From the NCBI GenBank assembly GCA_963822825.1, contig CAWGIW010000025.1, positions 124,001 to 188,000 on the forward strand: a stretch of 64,000 bases of DNA, in the 5' to 3' direction. Position 1 is the first letter of the stretch, and each line of letters starts with the position of its first letter. The notes beneath the pieces were generated by a model. That model was not told the DNA's origin. It was given only the letters and a program-made list of their open reading frames with translations, and did not search any database. Both the position numbers and the translations under genes were made by a program. The DNA comes from JAWWPY01 sp963822825 (lineage in GTDB: Bacteria > Actinomycetota > Actinomycetes > Streptosporangiales > Streptosporangiaceae). Below, piece by piece: positions 1 through 8,627 of this stretch.

Positions 1-124
1 CGTCCACGATCATCCACCGGCGATCGCCGGCCAGGCCCCACGGCTCGACCGTCCCGGCGTCCAGCCGCTCGCCACGGCACGACTTGACCGGATAGCGGTA
101 TATATCGCTCACGGCGGGCGGCAT
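1..124 (-). CDS. MOSC-domain protein, N-terminal part only (runs off the left edge)
   Basis: The first 40 or so codons read as the N-terminal beta-barrel of a MOSC protein. The segment IYRYPVKSCRGE is followed by a GLAGDRRWMIVD-type stretch, which is the family pattern of YPVKS and then G-L-x-GDR-W. MOSC proteins are molybdenum-cofactor sulfurase-like enzymes involved in handling sulfur or molybdopterin. The start is either the ATG at 124 or the in-frame GTG at 112; neither has a clear Shine-Dalgarno. The catalytic cysteine lies outside the window. The stretch from 125 to 385 has no gene I can support. Confidence 0.75.
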   Translation of the reverse strand, partial: MPPAVSDIYRYPVKSCRGERLDAGTVEPWGLAGDRRWMIVD

Positions 125-385
125 GTGCCCGGAATGTAGCACAGCCGGGATCCCGGCCCCGGCCCTGAGTGCGGGCCGCCGGGCCGCCGCCGGGCCGAGT
201 GCTACCCGGGGCCCGCCGTGCGCGAACGGTCATGCCGCCGCGGGCCCGGCCGCCCGGCCGCTCCGGGCACGAGGTGCTGCGCTCCAGGCGTTGTCGGCAT
301 CGGGCGGCGGCCGCCGCTGGTCTAGAGTGCCGGGCAGGGCCAGGCAGTACCGCGGGGAAGACCAGCAGGGAGGCGGTCAGCGTCC

Positions 386-1819
386 ATGGAAGTCCGTGAG
401 TACATCGAGGACAACGCGGAGGGTTTCTTCGAGGCGCTGAAAGAGTGGCTGGCCATCCCTTCGATCTCCGCCGACCCGGCCCACCATGACGACGTCCGTG
501 CCTCCGCCGAATGGCTCGCGGCGCGTTTGCGCGGCACCGGCTTTCCGGTCGTGGAGATCTGGGAGACCGGCGCGGCGGCCCGGCACGGCCAGCCCCGCGA
601 GCGTAGCGAGCAGAGCCAGTCCGGTCGGCCGGCCGTGTTCGCGCACTGGCCGGCCGACGACCCCGGCGCGCCGACGGTCCTGGTCTACGGGCACCACGAC
701 GTGCAGCCGGTCGAGCCGCTCAGCGAGTGGCACTCGCCGCCCTTCGAGCCGGTGGAGCGGGACGGCCAACTGCTCGGCCGCGGCGCCTCCGACGACAAGG
801 GGCAGGTGCTCTTCCATGCACTGGGCCTGCGTGCCTGCCTCGCGGCCGGCAATCGCATCGCGCCGCCCGTTGCGCTGAAGTTTCTGATCGAGGGGGAGGA
901 GGAGTCCGGATCTCCGAACTTCACCGAGCTGCTCCGGGCCCACCGGGAGGCACTCGGCTGCGACCTGATCGTCATTTCCGACACCACCATGTGGGCTGCG
1001 GACGTGCCGTCCATGTGCACCGGCATGCGCGGCCTCATCGACGCCCAGATCGATCTGACCGGCCCGGACACCGACCTGCACTCCGGCTCGTTCGGCGGCG
1101 GGGTGCCGAACCCGCTGCATGCCCTGGCCGGGCTGCTGGCCGGGCTGCACGACGACGGCGGCCGGGTCACCTTGCCGGGCTTCTACGACAGCGTGCTGCC
1201 GCTGACCGCGGCGGAGCGGGAGCTGTTCGCGCGGCTGCCGTTCGAGGAGAAGGCGTGGCTCGCTGACGCCGGGCACAGCCGGGCGGCCAGCGGCGAGGCC
1301 GGCTACACGACGCTGGAGCGGATCTGGGCGCGGCCGACCGCGGAAGTCAACGGGATGTGGGGCGGCCACACCGGGCCCGGGCCGAAGACCATCGTGCCGC
1401 GCGAGGCGCATGCCAAGGTCTCGTTCCGGCTGGTCGCGCACCAGGAACCCGCCGACGTCGCCGCCGCGCTGCGGGAGTACGTGGCCGCGCACACACCGCC
1501 CGGCATCGAGGCGGCCGTGAGCTTCGGCGGGCCGGGAGTGCGCCCCTCCTTCGCCGCTCCTGACTCGGCTCCGGTACGGGCGGCCCGACGGGCCATGGAA
1601 CGTTCGTTCGGCCAGGAAGTTCTTTTTACCCGTGAGGGGGGCAGCGGGCCGGAGGCCGACCTCGCCGACATCCTGGGGGCACCGCTGGTGTTCGTCGCGG
1701 TCGGCCTCGATGAGGATCGCATTCACGCGCCGAACGAGAAGGTCGAGATGGCACTCCTGCTCAAGGGGGCGGAGGCGGCTGCCTACCTGTGGGACGACCT
1801 GGCCGCGGGGGGACAGTGA
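386..1819 (+). CDS. M20-family metallo-dipeptidase
   Basis: A 477-residue cytosolic zinc peptidase of the M20/M25/M40 family, predicted to hydrolyse dipeptides or related amides. The metal-site motifs are in order: GHHDVQP near residue 102, a GRGASDDKG segment around residue 130, EGEEESGS near 168, and HSGSFGG near 231 in the dimerisation lid. Length is typical for the CNDP-like branch. The ATG at 386 follows an AGGGAGG stretch. An arginine/serine/glutamine-rich insert around residues 62-80 (about 570-630) interrupts an otherwise conserved region and looks like a later low-complexity insertion. The stop overlaps the start of the Nudix gene by four bases, so the two are probably translationally coupled. 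Confidence 0.9.
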   Translation: MEVREYIEDNAEGFFEALKEWLAIPSISADPAHHDDVRASAEWLAARLRGTGFPVVEIWETGAAARHGQPRERSEQSQSGRPAVFAHWPADDPGAPTVLVYGHHDVQPVEPLSEWHSPPFEPVERDGQLLGRGASDDKGQVLFHALGLRACLAAGNRIAPPVALKFLIEGEEESGSPNFTELLRAHREALGCDLIVISDTTMWAADVPSMCTGMRGLIDAQIDLTGPDTDLHSGSFGGGVPNPLHALAGLLAGLHDDGGRVTLPGFYDSVLPLTAAERELFARLPFEEKAWLADAGHSRAASGEAGYTTLERIWARPTAEVNGMWGGHTGPGPKTIVPREAHAKVSFRLVAHQEPADVAAALREYVAAHTPPGIEAAVSFGGPGVRPSFAAPDSAPVRAARRAMERSFGQEVLFTREGGSGPEADLADILGAPLVFVAVGLDEDRIHAPNEKVEMALLLKGAEAAAYLWDDLAAGGQ

Positions 1820-2811
1820 CGGCGGGCGGGACGGACGAGGCGCAGCGCATCGAGGCCGAGCCGGGCGGAAGCACGCCGCCCCGCAGCGGCGTGGACCGGG
1901 TGGGCGGGCGCCGCCAGGACGGCGAGTGGCTGGCCGCGGCGTGGGCCGCCCCGCGGACCCGGGTGCTCGTCCTCGACGACGGCCAGGCGCTGGTCCGGTT
2001 CGGCGCCGGGCGGGCTGAACTGATCCTGGTGCCGCCCGCCGAGGCGCCCGAGGGCGTGAGGTTCCTGCTCGGCGTGGACACCTCGGACGTCGCGTACTTC
2101 GGCGTGGCCGGCCCGGAAGGCGGGCTTGGCGTGGACCCCGCGGCGCAGCCCGGGCCTGGGTCAGGCTGGGATACCCCGGCTGAGCCGGGCGTCCGTCCGG
2201 CCGGCCTGCGGCAGGCCGCGGTGCTGCTTGACGAGCGCGATGCCGGCCTGCTCACGCAGGCCGTCGCGCTGGCCAACTGGCATGCCACGCACACCCACTG
2301 CCCGCGCTGCGGCTCGCTGACGGAGCCGGTGGCGGCGGGTCACGCCCGGCTCTGCCCGGTTGACGGGAGTGAGCATTTCCCGAGGGTCGACCCAGCGGTG
2401 ATCATGCTGGTGACCGACCCCGATGACCGGTGCCTGCTGGCCCGCAACCGGCAATGGCCGCAGCGGCGGGTGTCGATCCTGGCCGGCTTCGTCGAGCCGG
2501 GCGAATCGGCCGAGCAGGCGGTGGTCCGCGAGGTCGCCGAGGAGACCGGGATCACCGTCAGCCAGATCCGCTACCTGGGCAGCCAGCCCTGGCCTATGCC
2601 GCGGAGCCTGATGCTCGGCTTCCGCGCGCTGGCGTCGGGCGACCTCGATATTCACGTGGACCGTGACGAGATCGCCGAGGCCCGCTGGTTCAGCCGCGAA
2701 GGGCTGCGCCGGGCCCTGGCCGCGAACGAGGTGCTGCTGCCGCCGCCGGTGTCCATCGCGCACCGGATCATCGAATCCTGGTACGGCGAGAAACTCCCCG
2801 GCGCCCGCTGA
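1816..2811 (+). CDS. nudC: NADH pyrophosphatase-type Nudix hydrolase (NudC-like)
   Basis: Predicted to cleave NADH or NAD+-capped RNA to NMN(H) and AMP. Of the zinc ribbon, CPRCG is present near residue 165, but the second pair reads LCPVDG, so the fourth ligand is Asp instead of Cys. The Nudix box follows (GFVEPGESAEQAVVREV, then AEETGI), and then SQPWPMPRS, the family signature that separates NudC from other Nudix enzymes. I chose the GTG at 1816 because it forms a GTGA overlap with the dipeptidase stop; an upstream in-frame ATG at 1789 would sit inside that gene. A variable N-terminal half of about 150 residues is normal for the family. Confidence 0.88.
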   Translation: MTAGGTDEAQRIEAEPGGSTPPRSGVDRVGGRRQDGEWLAAAWAAPRTRVLVLDDGQALVRFGAGRAELILVPPAEAPEGVRFLLGVDTSDVAYFGVAGPEGGLGVDPAAQPGPGSGWDTPAEPGVRPAGLRQAAVLLDERDAGLLTQAVALANWHATHTHCPRCGSLTEPVAAGHARLCPVDGSEHFPRVDPAVIMLVTDPDDRCLLARNRQWPQRRVSILAGFVEPGESAEQAVVREVAEETGITVSQIRYLGSQPWPMPRSLMLGFRALASGDLDIHVDRDEIAEARWFSREGLRRALAANEVLLPPPVSIAHRIIESWYGEKLPGAR

Positions 2812-2815
2812 GCTG

Positions 2816-2857
2816 GCGGGCCCCGTGCCGGCCTGGTCCCAGCCGGACCGGGCCCGC
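2816..2857. terminator. Strong GC hairpin between convergent genes
   Basis: GCGGGCCC at 2816-2823 pairs with GGGCCCGC at 2850-2857. The inner sequence can extend the stem (GCCGG with CCGGA). It sits directly between the stop of the Nudix gene and the stop of the minus-strand oxidoreductase, where a bidirectional terminator is expected. There is no U-tract, which is usual in actinomycetes. Confidence 0.6.
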
Positions 2858-2869
2858 GGCGGCTGAGTC

Positions 2870-3832
2870 TTACCCAGGGGCGAGCCGGCGGACGGCGTCA
2901 GCCTCGTCCACCCCCGGGGTGGGCACGACCATGATGGCTGGCGTGTCGAGGCCCTTCGCCTGGTATTCGGCGATCCGCTCCCGGCAGTCTTCCGGCCGTC
3001 CGTACACCAGCAGGTCGTCCACGACCTGGTCTGGGATAGCGGCCAGGGCAGCCGGGCGGTCCCCAGCCGCCCACGCGTCCTGCATCGGTGCCAGCACCTC
3101 GCCCCGACCCAGCCAGGCCTGGAACGCGGCATAGACCGGGACGGTGAGGTACGCCGCGATGAGGCGCCGGCCGATGTTCCTGGCCACCTCCGCGTCATCC
3201 GTCGGGCAGACGAAGACCCGCGCGATGAGCTCACAGTCCGGCCCGGCCACGGCCCGCACGGCGGGCACATCGCCGGGGGCGAGCCAGTTCGTGATGGCGC
3301 CGTCGGCGTGGCGGCGGGCCAGGGCGACCATCCCGGGGCGCAGCGCGGCCAGGGCCAGTGCCGGAGCTACCCGCGGCGCCTGGTCCAGGCGGAAACCCCG
3401 CACGCTGAACGTCTCGTAGTCCTCACTCACCTTCTCCCCGGCCAGGGCCGCCCGCAGGAACCGGAGGGTGTCGCGGGAGCGTTGGTAGGGCTGGGTCATC
3501 GGGATGCCGTTCCATTGCTGCACGATCACCGCCGAGGACACCCCGATGCCGAGCACGAACCGTCCGGGGGCGAGATCGGCGAGGGTCGCCGCGTTCATCG
3601 CGAGCAGGGCCGGTCCCCGGGTGTAGATGCCGGCGATGGCGGTACCCAGGCGCAGCGCGGGAGCCCACTGGGCGGCCAGGGCCAGCGGTGTGAAGGCGTC
3701 CGAGCCGTTCGTCTCGGCTGACCAGGCGTCGGTGTACCCGAGGTCGGGGAGGGCCGCGACGATGTCCCGCTGGTCGGCCAGCGGCATTCCGCGCAGCGGG
3801 AGCGTGATGCCCCATCGGGCTGTTGGTCCCAT
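2870..3832 (-). CDS. LLM-class F420-dependent oxidoreductase
   Basis: A 320-residue luciferase-like monooxygenase fold protein. The N-terminus (WGITLPLRGM) and the pattern LRLGTAIAGIYTRGPA, then LADLAPGRFVLGIGVSS, match the F420-dependent TIM-barrel oxidoreductases common in actinomycetes. Substrate is not predictable. The ATG at 3832 is the most upstream start and begins the conserved strand. It is transcribed alone, convergent with the Nudix gene. The 285 bases between its start and the next plus-strand gene (3833-4117) contain no gene I can support. Confidence 0.87.
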   Translation of the reverse strand: MGPTARWGITLPLRGMPLADQRDIVAALPDLGYTDAWSAETNGSDAFTPLALAAQWAPALRLGTAIAGIYTRGPALLAMNAATLADLAPGRFVLGIGVSSAVIVQQWNGIPMTQPYQRSRDTLRFLRAALAGEKVSEDYETFSVRGFRLDQAPRVAPALALAALRPGMVALARRHADGAITNWLAPGDVPAVRAVAGPDCELIARVFVCPTDDAEVARNIGRRLIAAYLTVPVYAAFQAWLGRGEVLAPMQDAWAAGDRPAALAAIPDQVVDDLLVYGRPEDCRERIAEYQAKGLDTPAIMVVPTPGVDEADAVRRLAPG

Positions 3833-4117
3833 GGCTTTCCCTTCCTCGGCTCCCGCTCATCATGGTGGCGGCGCGAAAGTCCCGGCGCTGCGGCCGGGAG
3901 GAAGCGCCGCTTCCCTCCCTCCATTTTGCCGGCCGGGGGGCACGGTCAGTGAGCCGGCGGCGATAGCCAGGCCGCTGGCGGGCGGGACCGCCGCCGGGCA
4001 CGCGGTGGCAGCGGGGGCGGTGGCAGGATATTCCTGGAGACGGCCGCAACGGGGCCAGTGGCCGTGGCAGGATGCCCGGCATGGACCCGGAATCCGTTAA
4101 CGGCCCAGCGTGTGCCG

Positions 4118-4834
4118 ATGTCTGGTGAGCTTGATCTGGATGCCGTCTTTGGTGGCTCCTCGCCCGCTGATGCCTTCGCCGCCGTGCTGACCGAGGCGCG
4201 GATGGTGCTCGGCGAGTTCGGCGGCCCGTTCGACGCGGAGTTGTGGGGCTCGGACATTCTCGCTGCGCTCGGCGGCCCCAGGAGCAAGGCGGCCACCGCG
4301 ATCGTGCCCGCCGCGGAGGCAGCGGGCAGCGCGGAGGCGCTGGCCATCCTGCGGGTGATCGCCGCGGTCGGCTGGCCCGAGCTGCGCTCGACCGCGACGC
4401 AGGCGGCCGACCGGCTGGCCAAACTGGGTCGTGACGAGCCGCCGTGGGCGACCGTGATGGGTGCGCCCACGGTCGGTGCGTGCTGGCGGTACAGCGATGA
4501 CCGGGGCCTTCAGGAGGCCGTGACGATGAGCTTCGGTTACGGAGCGCAGCAGCACGTGGTCTCGCTGCTTCTCGATCACGGATGTGGCGGCGCCATCAAG
4601 GACGTCTGGGTCGGCGACGCGGGGGACGTGCTGGCGCGGACCAGGGCGATGGCCGACCAGGACCCCACGATGGTCTTCGAGATGATCAGCCCGGACGATG
4701 CGCGGGCCAGGGCGCTGCGGGCGATCGCGGCGGGGGAGTGCCCCAGCCTGCCGGACGAGGTCGGCAATGTGTCGTCCACCAGGGCCATCCTGCGCGCCCG
4801 GGTCGCCCTCCTGCCCGCGAAGAGCGAGCGCTAA
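4118..4834 (+). CDS. Conserved hypothetical protein
   Basis: About 238 residues, soluble, alanine-rich and probably helical, with no motif I recognise. The ATG at 4118 (MSGELDLDAVF) gives the best-looking N-terminus. A GTG at 4058 in the same frame would add 20 residues of poor composition. The middle contains HVVSLLLDHGCGG and ends in a run of short helices. I cannot assign a function. It lies immediately upstream of the palindromic promoter region of the nitroreductase gene. Confidence 0.7.
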   Translation: MSGELDLDAVFGGSSPADAFAAVLTEARMVLGEFGGPFDAELWGSDILAALGGPRSKAATAIVPAAEAAGSAEALAILRVIAAVGWPELRSTATQAADRLAKLGRDEPPWATVMGAPTVGACWRYSDDRGLQEAVTMSFGYGAQQHVVSLLLDHGCGGAIKDVWVGDAGDVLARTRAMADQDPTMVFEMISPDDARARALRAIAAGECPSLPDEVGNVSSTRAILRARVALLPAKSER

Positions 4835-4842
4835 TCGGAAAC

Positions 4843-4909
4843 GAGAGCACTGCTCTTGACAATGCACGCCCACTGTGGAACGCTGCTCTAAGACAAGAGC
4901 AGTGCTCTC
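4843..4909. promoter_or_regulatory. Two matched palindromes flanking a -35-like box: likely TetR-type operators
   Basis: AGAGCACTGCTCT at 4844-4856 and AGAGCAGTGCTCT at 4896-4908 are perfect palindromes differing only in the central base. Their centres are 52 bp apart, about five helical turns. TTGACA at 4856-4861 overlaps the first palindrome as a candidate -35 element, and an extra half-site TGCTCT lies at 4884-4889. The second palindrome ends just before the AAGGAG ribosome site of the following nitroreductase gene. No regulator gene lies next to it, so the repressor must be encoded elsewhere. Confidence 0.72.
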
Positions 4910-4924
4910 ACGAAGGAGCGAACG

Positions 4925-5377
4925 ATGAGCACCGACCCCGCATCCCGTTACATCAAGCCGGGCACCCTGACCGACAAGTACTTCAACAAGGCGGTCGCGG
5001 CCCTGACCCGCACCGGTATCAGCGTCATGGGATCCCGTGTCCTCTACGTGCGCGGCCGCACGAGCGGCGAATGGCGGACGACACCGGTGAACCTGCTGAC
5101 GGTCGACGGTGACCAGTACCTCGTCTCCCCGCGCGGCCACACGCAGTGGGTGCGGAACATGCGTGCCGCCGGGGGCGGCGAGCTCCGGGTCGGCCGCCGG
5201 GTGCAGCGGTTCACGGCCACGGAGCTGACCGACGAGCAGAAGCCGCCGGTCCTCCGCGCCTACCTCAAGCGCTGGTCGTGGGAGGTCGGCATGTTCTTCG
5301 AGGGCATCAAGGCCGACGCCACCGACGAGCAGTTGCGTGGCATCGCCCCGGGATTCCCGGTTTTCCGGATCAGCTAG
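4925..5377 (+). CDS. Deazaflavin (F420)-dependent nitroreductase family protein
   Basis: A 150-residue small split-barrel protein of the Ddn-like family, which uses reduced F420 to reduce nitro or quinone compounds. The family pattern is clear: YVRGRTSGEWRTTPVNLL near residues 40-57, then a YLVSPRGHTQWVRNMRA block near 62-78. The ATG at 4925 has an AAGGAG site eight bases upstream. It stands alone downstream of twin TCTCGTGC-like palindromic operators (AGAGCA/TGCTCT), so it is probably induced by a small molecule through a TetR-type repressor. Confidence 0.88.
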   Translation: MSTDPASRYIKPGTLTDKYFNKAVAALTRTGISVMGSRVLYVRGRTSGEWRTTPVNLLTVDGDQYLVSPRGHTQWVRNMRAAGGGELRVGRRVQRFTATELTDEQKPPVLRAYLKRWSWEVGMFFEGIKADATDEQLRGIAPGFPVFRIS

Positions 5378-5384
5378 CCGGGGG

Positions 5385-6605
5385 TCAGCGGGTCAGGGCG
5401 AGGGTCGCTCCGGTTGGGTCGACGAGGCGGTGGAAGCCGCCGGCGGCCGGGAACGTGGCGAGCGGGCCCCGCACCAGAGCGTACGGGCCGCCCGGCCCGG
5501 CCAGGGTCAAGCCCTCCGCGCCGACGGCCACCAGTTCGCCGTCCATGCGCAGCAGCACCGGGCCATCCCGGTGGGCCGATATCGCGGAGCGCCCTGACCG
5601 CAGGCCGTCCATCACCTCACCGGGACCGTCCGCGGCGCATTCGACCCAGGTGGTCGGCGAACCCGGCTGGGCATCCGCGCCCGGCCGGTGCCAGTCGCTG
5701 CCGCCGACCGGCAGAGCCGCCGGGTCCCACGCCAGCCACCAGGCCAGCGGGGTCGTCCAGTGCGGGTCGAGCCAGCTCCAGTGCCATACCTCCGCGAGCG
5801 GCGGCCGGCGGCGCATCGGGATGGTCCAGCTGACGTGGCCTCCGATCGGGTGGTTGACCGACAGCAGGCCGCCGGCCTGCTCGGTCGCGTCCAGCCACGC
5901 ATCCGCCGGTTCACGGAAGTCGATCCAGCCGACATCGCCAAGCGCTCCGGCGTGGCCATCTTCGGTCGTGACCTCCTGGCCCGGAACCAGGGTGATTCCG
6001 TACCTCGCGGCGGCGGCCGGGAGCTCAGCGTGATGGCTGATCGTATTGTGATCGGTGATCGCGATGAAGTCGAGGCCCCGCAGGGCCGCGAAGCGGGCCA
6101 GTTCGGGAACGGTCTGCGCGCCATCGGAGTGCACCGTGTGGGTGTGCAGGTCACCGGCCAGCCAGCGGCGACCCGGTGTGGCCGGCAGTTCGCGGCGGGT
6201 GGGGCGGTCACTCAGCGGAGGCGGCGGCTCGGGCCTGCGCTCCGGCGTCAGCCGGCCACGCCCGCTGGCCACCTCCGCCGTCAGGCGGTACTCGATGCCC
6301 TCCAGAGGCAGCCGGTAGATGCCGATCACCACCTGCCATGGGCCCGGCTCCAGGTCGCCGGGCAGGTAGCCGGGGGTGGCATCGTCCGCGGCGATGACGA
6401 AGGACCGCCGTGCGCCGCCCGACCAGCCGCGGAACCCGGCCGGGCCGGCGCAGCCGAGGTCCAGCACGGCGGAGGACCGGTCATAGTCCAGTTCCACCCG
6501 CAGTGCGCAGGTGCCGGGCGGCACCTCCACGGGCAGGTAGTGCCAGGGTGATGCGAAGCGATCGTCGAGAGTCCATGTGCCTGAGTGCTGCGTGGTTCTC
6601 CCCAT
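5385..6605 (-). CDS. CehA/McbA-type metallohydrolase with PHP domain
   Basis: About 406 residues. An N-terminal beta-rich domain (about 1-160) precedes a PHP domain opening with GDLHTHTVHSDGAQT, then FIAITDHNTISHH, the HxH and DHN metal-binding motifs of the PHP superfamily. Later residues (GQEVTTEDGHAG and HPIGGHVSW) supply further metal ligands. CehA-like members hydrolyse carbamate or phosphoester bonds; the substrate here is unknown. I chose the ATG at 6605 (MGRTTQHSG) over an upstream one with an arginine/cysteine-rich leader. It is divergent from the aminotransferase gene and convergent with the nitroreductase gene, with a seven-base gap. Confidence 0.85.
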   Translation of the reverse strand: MGRTTQHSGTWTLDDRFASPWHYLPVEVPPGTCALRVELDYDRSSAVLDLGCAGPAGFRGWSGGARRSFVIAADDATPGYLPGDLEPGPWQVVIGIYRLPLEGIEYRLTAEVASGRGRLTPERRPEPPPPLSDRPTRRELPATPGRRWLAGDLHTHTVHSDGAQTVPELARFAALRGLDFIAITDHNTISHHAELPAAAARYGITLVPGQEVTTEDGHAGALGDVGWIDFREPADAWLDATEQAGGLLSVNHPIGGHVSWTIPMRRRPPLAEVWHWSWLDPHWTTPLAWWLAWDPAALPVGGSDWHRPGADAQPGSPTTWVECAADGPGEVMDGLRSGRSAISAHRDGPVLLRMDGELVAVGAEGLTLAGPGGPYALVRGPLATFPAAGGFHRLVDPTGATLALTR

Positions 6606-6704
6606 GGGTCCACCGAAGCAGACGCACCGCCGCCGGGCCAATCCCTAGGCTCTGGTGTCGCGGAGCCGGTTCCTGAGCTTCGGCCTGCATTACGATCCGT
6701 AAAT

Positions 6705-7880
6705 GTGGACGGTGTACTGGGCGCCTGCTCGCTGGAAATCCTTAGGCAACGGAAGAGCTTCAAGTGGCGCACCTACCCGGCCGACGTGCTGCCGGCGTTT
6801 GTGGCCGAGATGGATTTCGATCTCGCTGAACAGATCAGTGACGTAGTGACCGCGGCGCTCGCTATCGGCGACTCCGGCTACGCCCACCAGGGCATTCTCG
6901 GTGAGGCGTTCCGCGGCTTCGCGGCGGAGCGGCTGGGCTGGTCGCCCGATCCGGCCCGGGTCTTCGCCATCCCCGATGTGATGACCGGGCTCGTCGAGAT
7001 GGTCCAGGCGCTCACGCCCCCCGGGTCCGCCATCGTCATCAACCCCCCGGTCTATCCGCCGTTTTCCTTCCGGTTCGGGTTCGCCGACCGCCGCATCGTG
7101 ACGTCGCCGCTGATCCGGGACGACCAGGGTCGCTACGACCTCGACCTCGGCGGCCTCGATGCGGCGCTGGCCGAACCGGGCGTGGCGGCGTACCTGCTGT
7201 GCAGCCCGCACAACCCCACCGGCAGCGTCTGGTCGCGGGCCCAGCTCGAGGCGATCGGCGACATCTGCCAGCGCCGCGGCGTGGTCCTGCTGGTGGATGA
7301 GATCCACGCCCCGCTGGTGCTGCCCGGCGCGCGGTTCGTGCCCTTCCTCTCCCTGGGCCATGACATCGACGCCCGGACCTTCACCTTCACGTCGGCCTCC
7401 AAAGGCTGGAACATACCCGGGCTCAAGTGCGGCCTCGCCATCGCCGGGTCGGACCACGGCGCCGCGCTCCTGAAACGGCACTGGGAGGCGCTGCTCCCGT
7501 CCCACCTGGGCGTGCTCGGCTCGGTCGCCGCCTACCAGGAGGCGGTGGGATGGCTGGACGCCGCCCTGGCCCAGCTCGACGAGAACCGGTGGCTGCTCGC
7601 ACGCCTGCTGAGCGAGCACCTGCCGCAGGTCGGCTACCTGCCGCCGCAGGCCAGCTTCCTGGCCTGGCTGGATTGCCGCGCCCTCGGCTTCGGCGATGAT
7701 CCGGCCGCCGCGTTCCTGGACCAGGGGCGGCTGGCCGTCAGCCCGGGACCCCATTTCGGCGCCGAGGGCCGCGGATTCGTCCGGCTCAACATGGGTACCT
7801 CTCCCGCCCTCCTGGAGGAGGCGGTGCGGCGGATGGCGACCGCGGCCCAGGCGGCCGGAACCCTGGCGGGCGGCCGCTAG
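6705..7880 (+). CDS. MalY/PatB-type PLP-dependent aminotransferase (putative C-S lyase)
   Basis: About 391 residues, fold type I. The early motif KWRTYPADVLPAFVAEMDF is the PatB/MalY hallmark. The PLP lysine sits in FTSASKGWNIPGLKCG near residue 235, and the Asn of CSPHNPTGSVW near 170 contacts the cofactor. Members act as cystathionine beta-lyases or aminotransferases. The GTG at 6705 is the most plausible start; the open frame continues upstream to 6585 but that leader overlaps the divergent hydrolase gene. Its stop shares CTAG with the stop of the convergent DinB gene. Confidence 0.87.
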   Translation: MDGVLGACSLEILRQRKSFKWRTYPADVLPAFVAEMDFDLAEQISDVVTAALAIGDSGYAHQGILGEAFRGFAAERLGWSPDPARVFAIPDVMTGLVEMVQALTPPGSAIVINPPVYPPFSFRFGFADRRIVTSPLIRDDQGRYDLDLGGLDAALAEPGVAAYLLCSPHNPTGSVWSRAQLEAIGDICQRRGVVLLVDEIHAPLVLPGARFVPFLSLGHDIDARTFTFTSASKGWNIPGLKCGLAIAGSDHGAALLKRHWEALLPSHLGVLGSVAAYQEAVGWLDAALAQLDENRWLLARLLSEHLPQVGYLPPQASFLAWLDCRALGFGDDPAAAFLDQGRLAVSPGPHFGAEGRGFVRLNMGTSPALLEEAVRRMATAAQAAGTLAGGR

Positions 7881-8353
7881 GCGCTCTGTTCGCTTCTTTC
7901 ACGCAGCAGGTCACGGGTCAGTTCCATCTGCCCGTGGTGCTGAGTGACCTCCTCGAGGACGTGCAGCAGCGCATGCCCCTGGGTGAGGAGCTCCATCTCG
8001 TCCGGCCGCATCCCGGTATGGGAGCCCCGCGGCCGGGCGCCCGGCTCGGCCGTCGCGGCATCGGCCGTGAACTGCCGTTTGGCTTTCTCCGCCGCGCTGA
8101 CCAGATCGGCGACCGGCCCTGAGGCGGTGAACTCGGCCGCGCGGTCCCGGGTGACGGCGCGGCCCGCGACCACGTGCCCGCCCCAGAATTCCATGACCCC
8201 CAGGCTGTGCCGCAGGATCGCGTACGGCGAGTTCGCCCCGGGCAGGCCGGGCCGCTGGTTGGCGAGGTCGTCATCCAGATCCCGGACGATGCCGGCCATC
8301 CCGTCCACGGCCCGGTCCACGAAGAGCACGAGCCCCTCCACTGAGATACCCAT
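7877..8353 (-). CDS. DinB-family (mycothiol-dependent-type) protein
   Basis: About 158 residues, predicted four-helix bundle. Conserved histidines appear as ILRHSLGVMEFW near residue 45 and VLEEVTQHHGQMELTRD near the C-terminus, the usual metal-site pattern of the DinB/DUF664 superfamily that includes mycothiol S-transferases. The ATG at 8353 (MGISVEGLVLF) starts the first predicted helix. Two further ATGs just upstream are possible and a longer reading to 8476 has no family-like sequence. The 274-base gap to the next gene (8354-8627) is AT-richer near 8510-8560 and may carry promoters for the divergent pair. Confidence 0.82.
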   Translation of the reverse strand: MGISVEGLVLFVDRAVDGMAGIVRDLDDDLANQRPGLPGANSPYAILRHSLGVMEFWGGHVVAGRAVTRDRAAEFTASGPVADLVSAAEKAKRQFTADAATAEPGARPRGSHTGMRPDEMELLTQGHALLHVLEEVTQHHGQMELTRDLLRERSEQSA

Positions 8354-8627
8354 GCCGGCCATCATCCCGCGGCCGGCGTCCTGGCGGCGTGATCCGCCTC
8401 CGCCATCACGGTGGGTAACTGCCGTTAACGCTGCGGCCGCTTCATCTGTGACGCCGCTCCGTAGCTGTGATGTCACTCCGCGCTTGTTACTGCCGGGCCG
8501 TGATCGGGGCCGGAGAATATTTCGGCCTTAGATCAACAATTGTGTGAAATGTCCCATCTGGTCACCGGGCGGCTGGCATGTCAGGGTGATGGTGTCGGCC
8601 ATCTTCCATGGTCAGGGTGGGGAGCGG

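Noticed and set aside
377..1726. A 449-residue minus-strand open frame covering the dipeptidase
   Set aside because: It is arginine/glycine/proline-rich, has no motif, and mirrors a gene with clear zinc motifs; long shadow frames are expected at this GC content.
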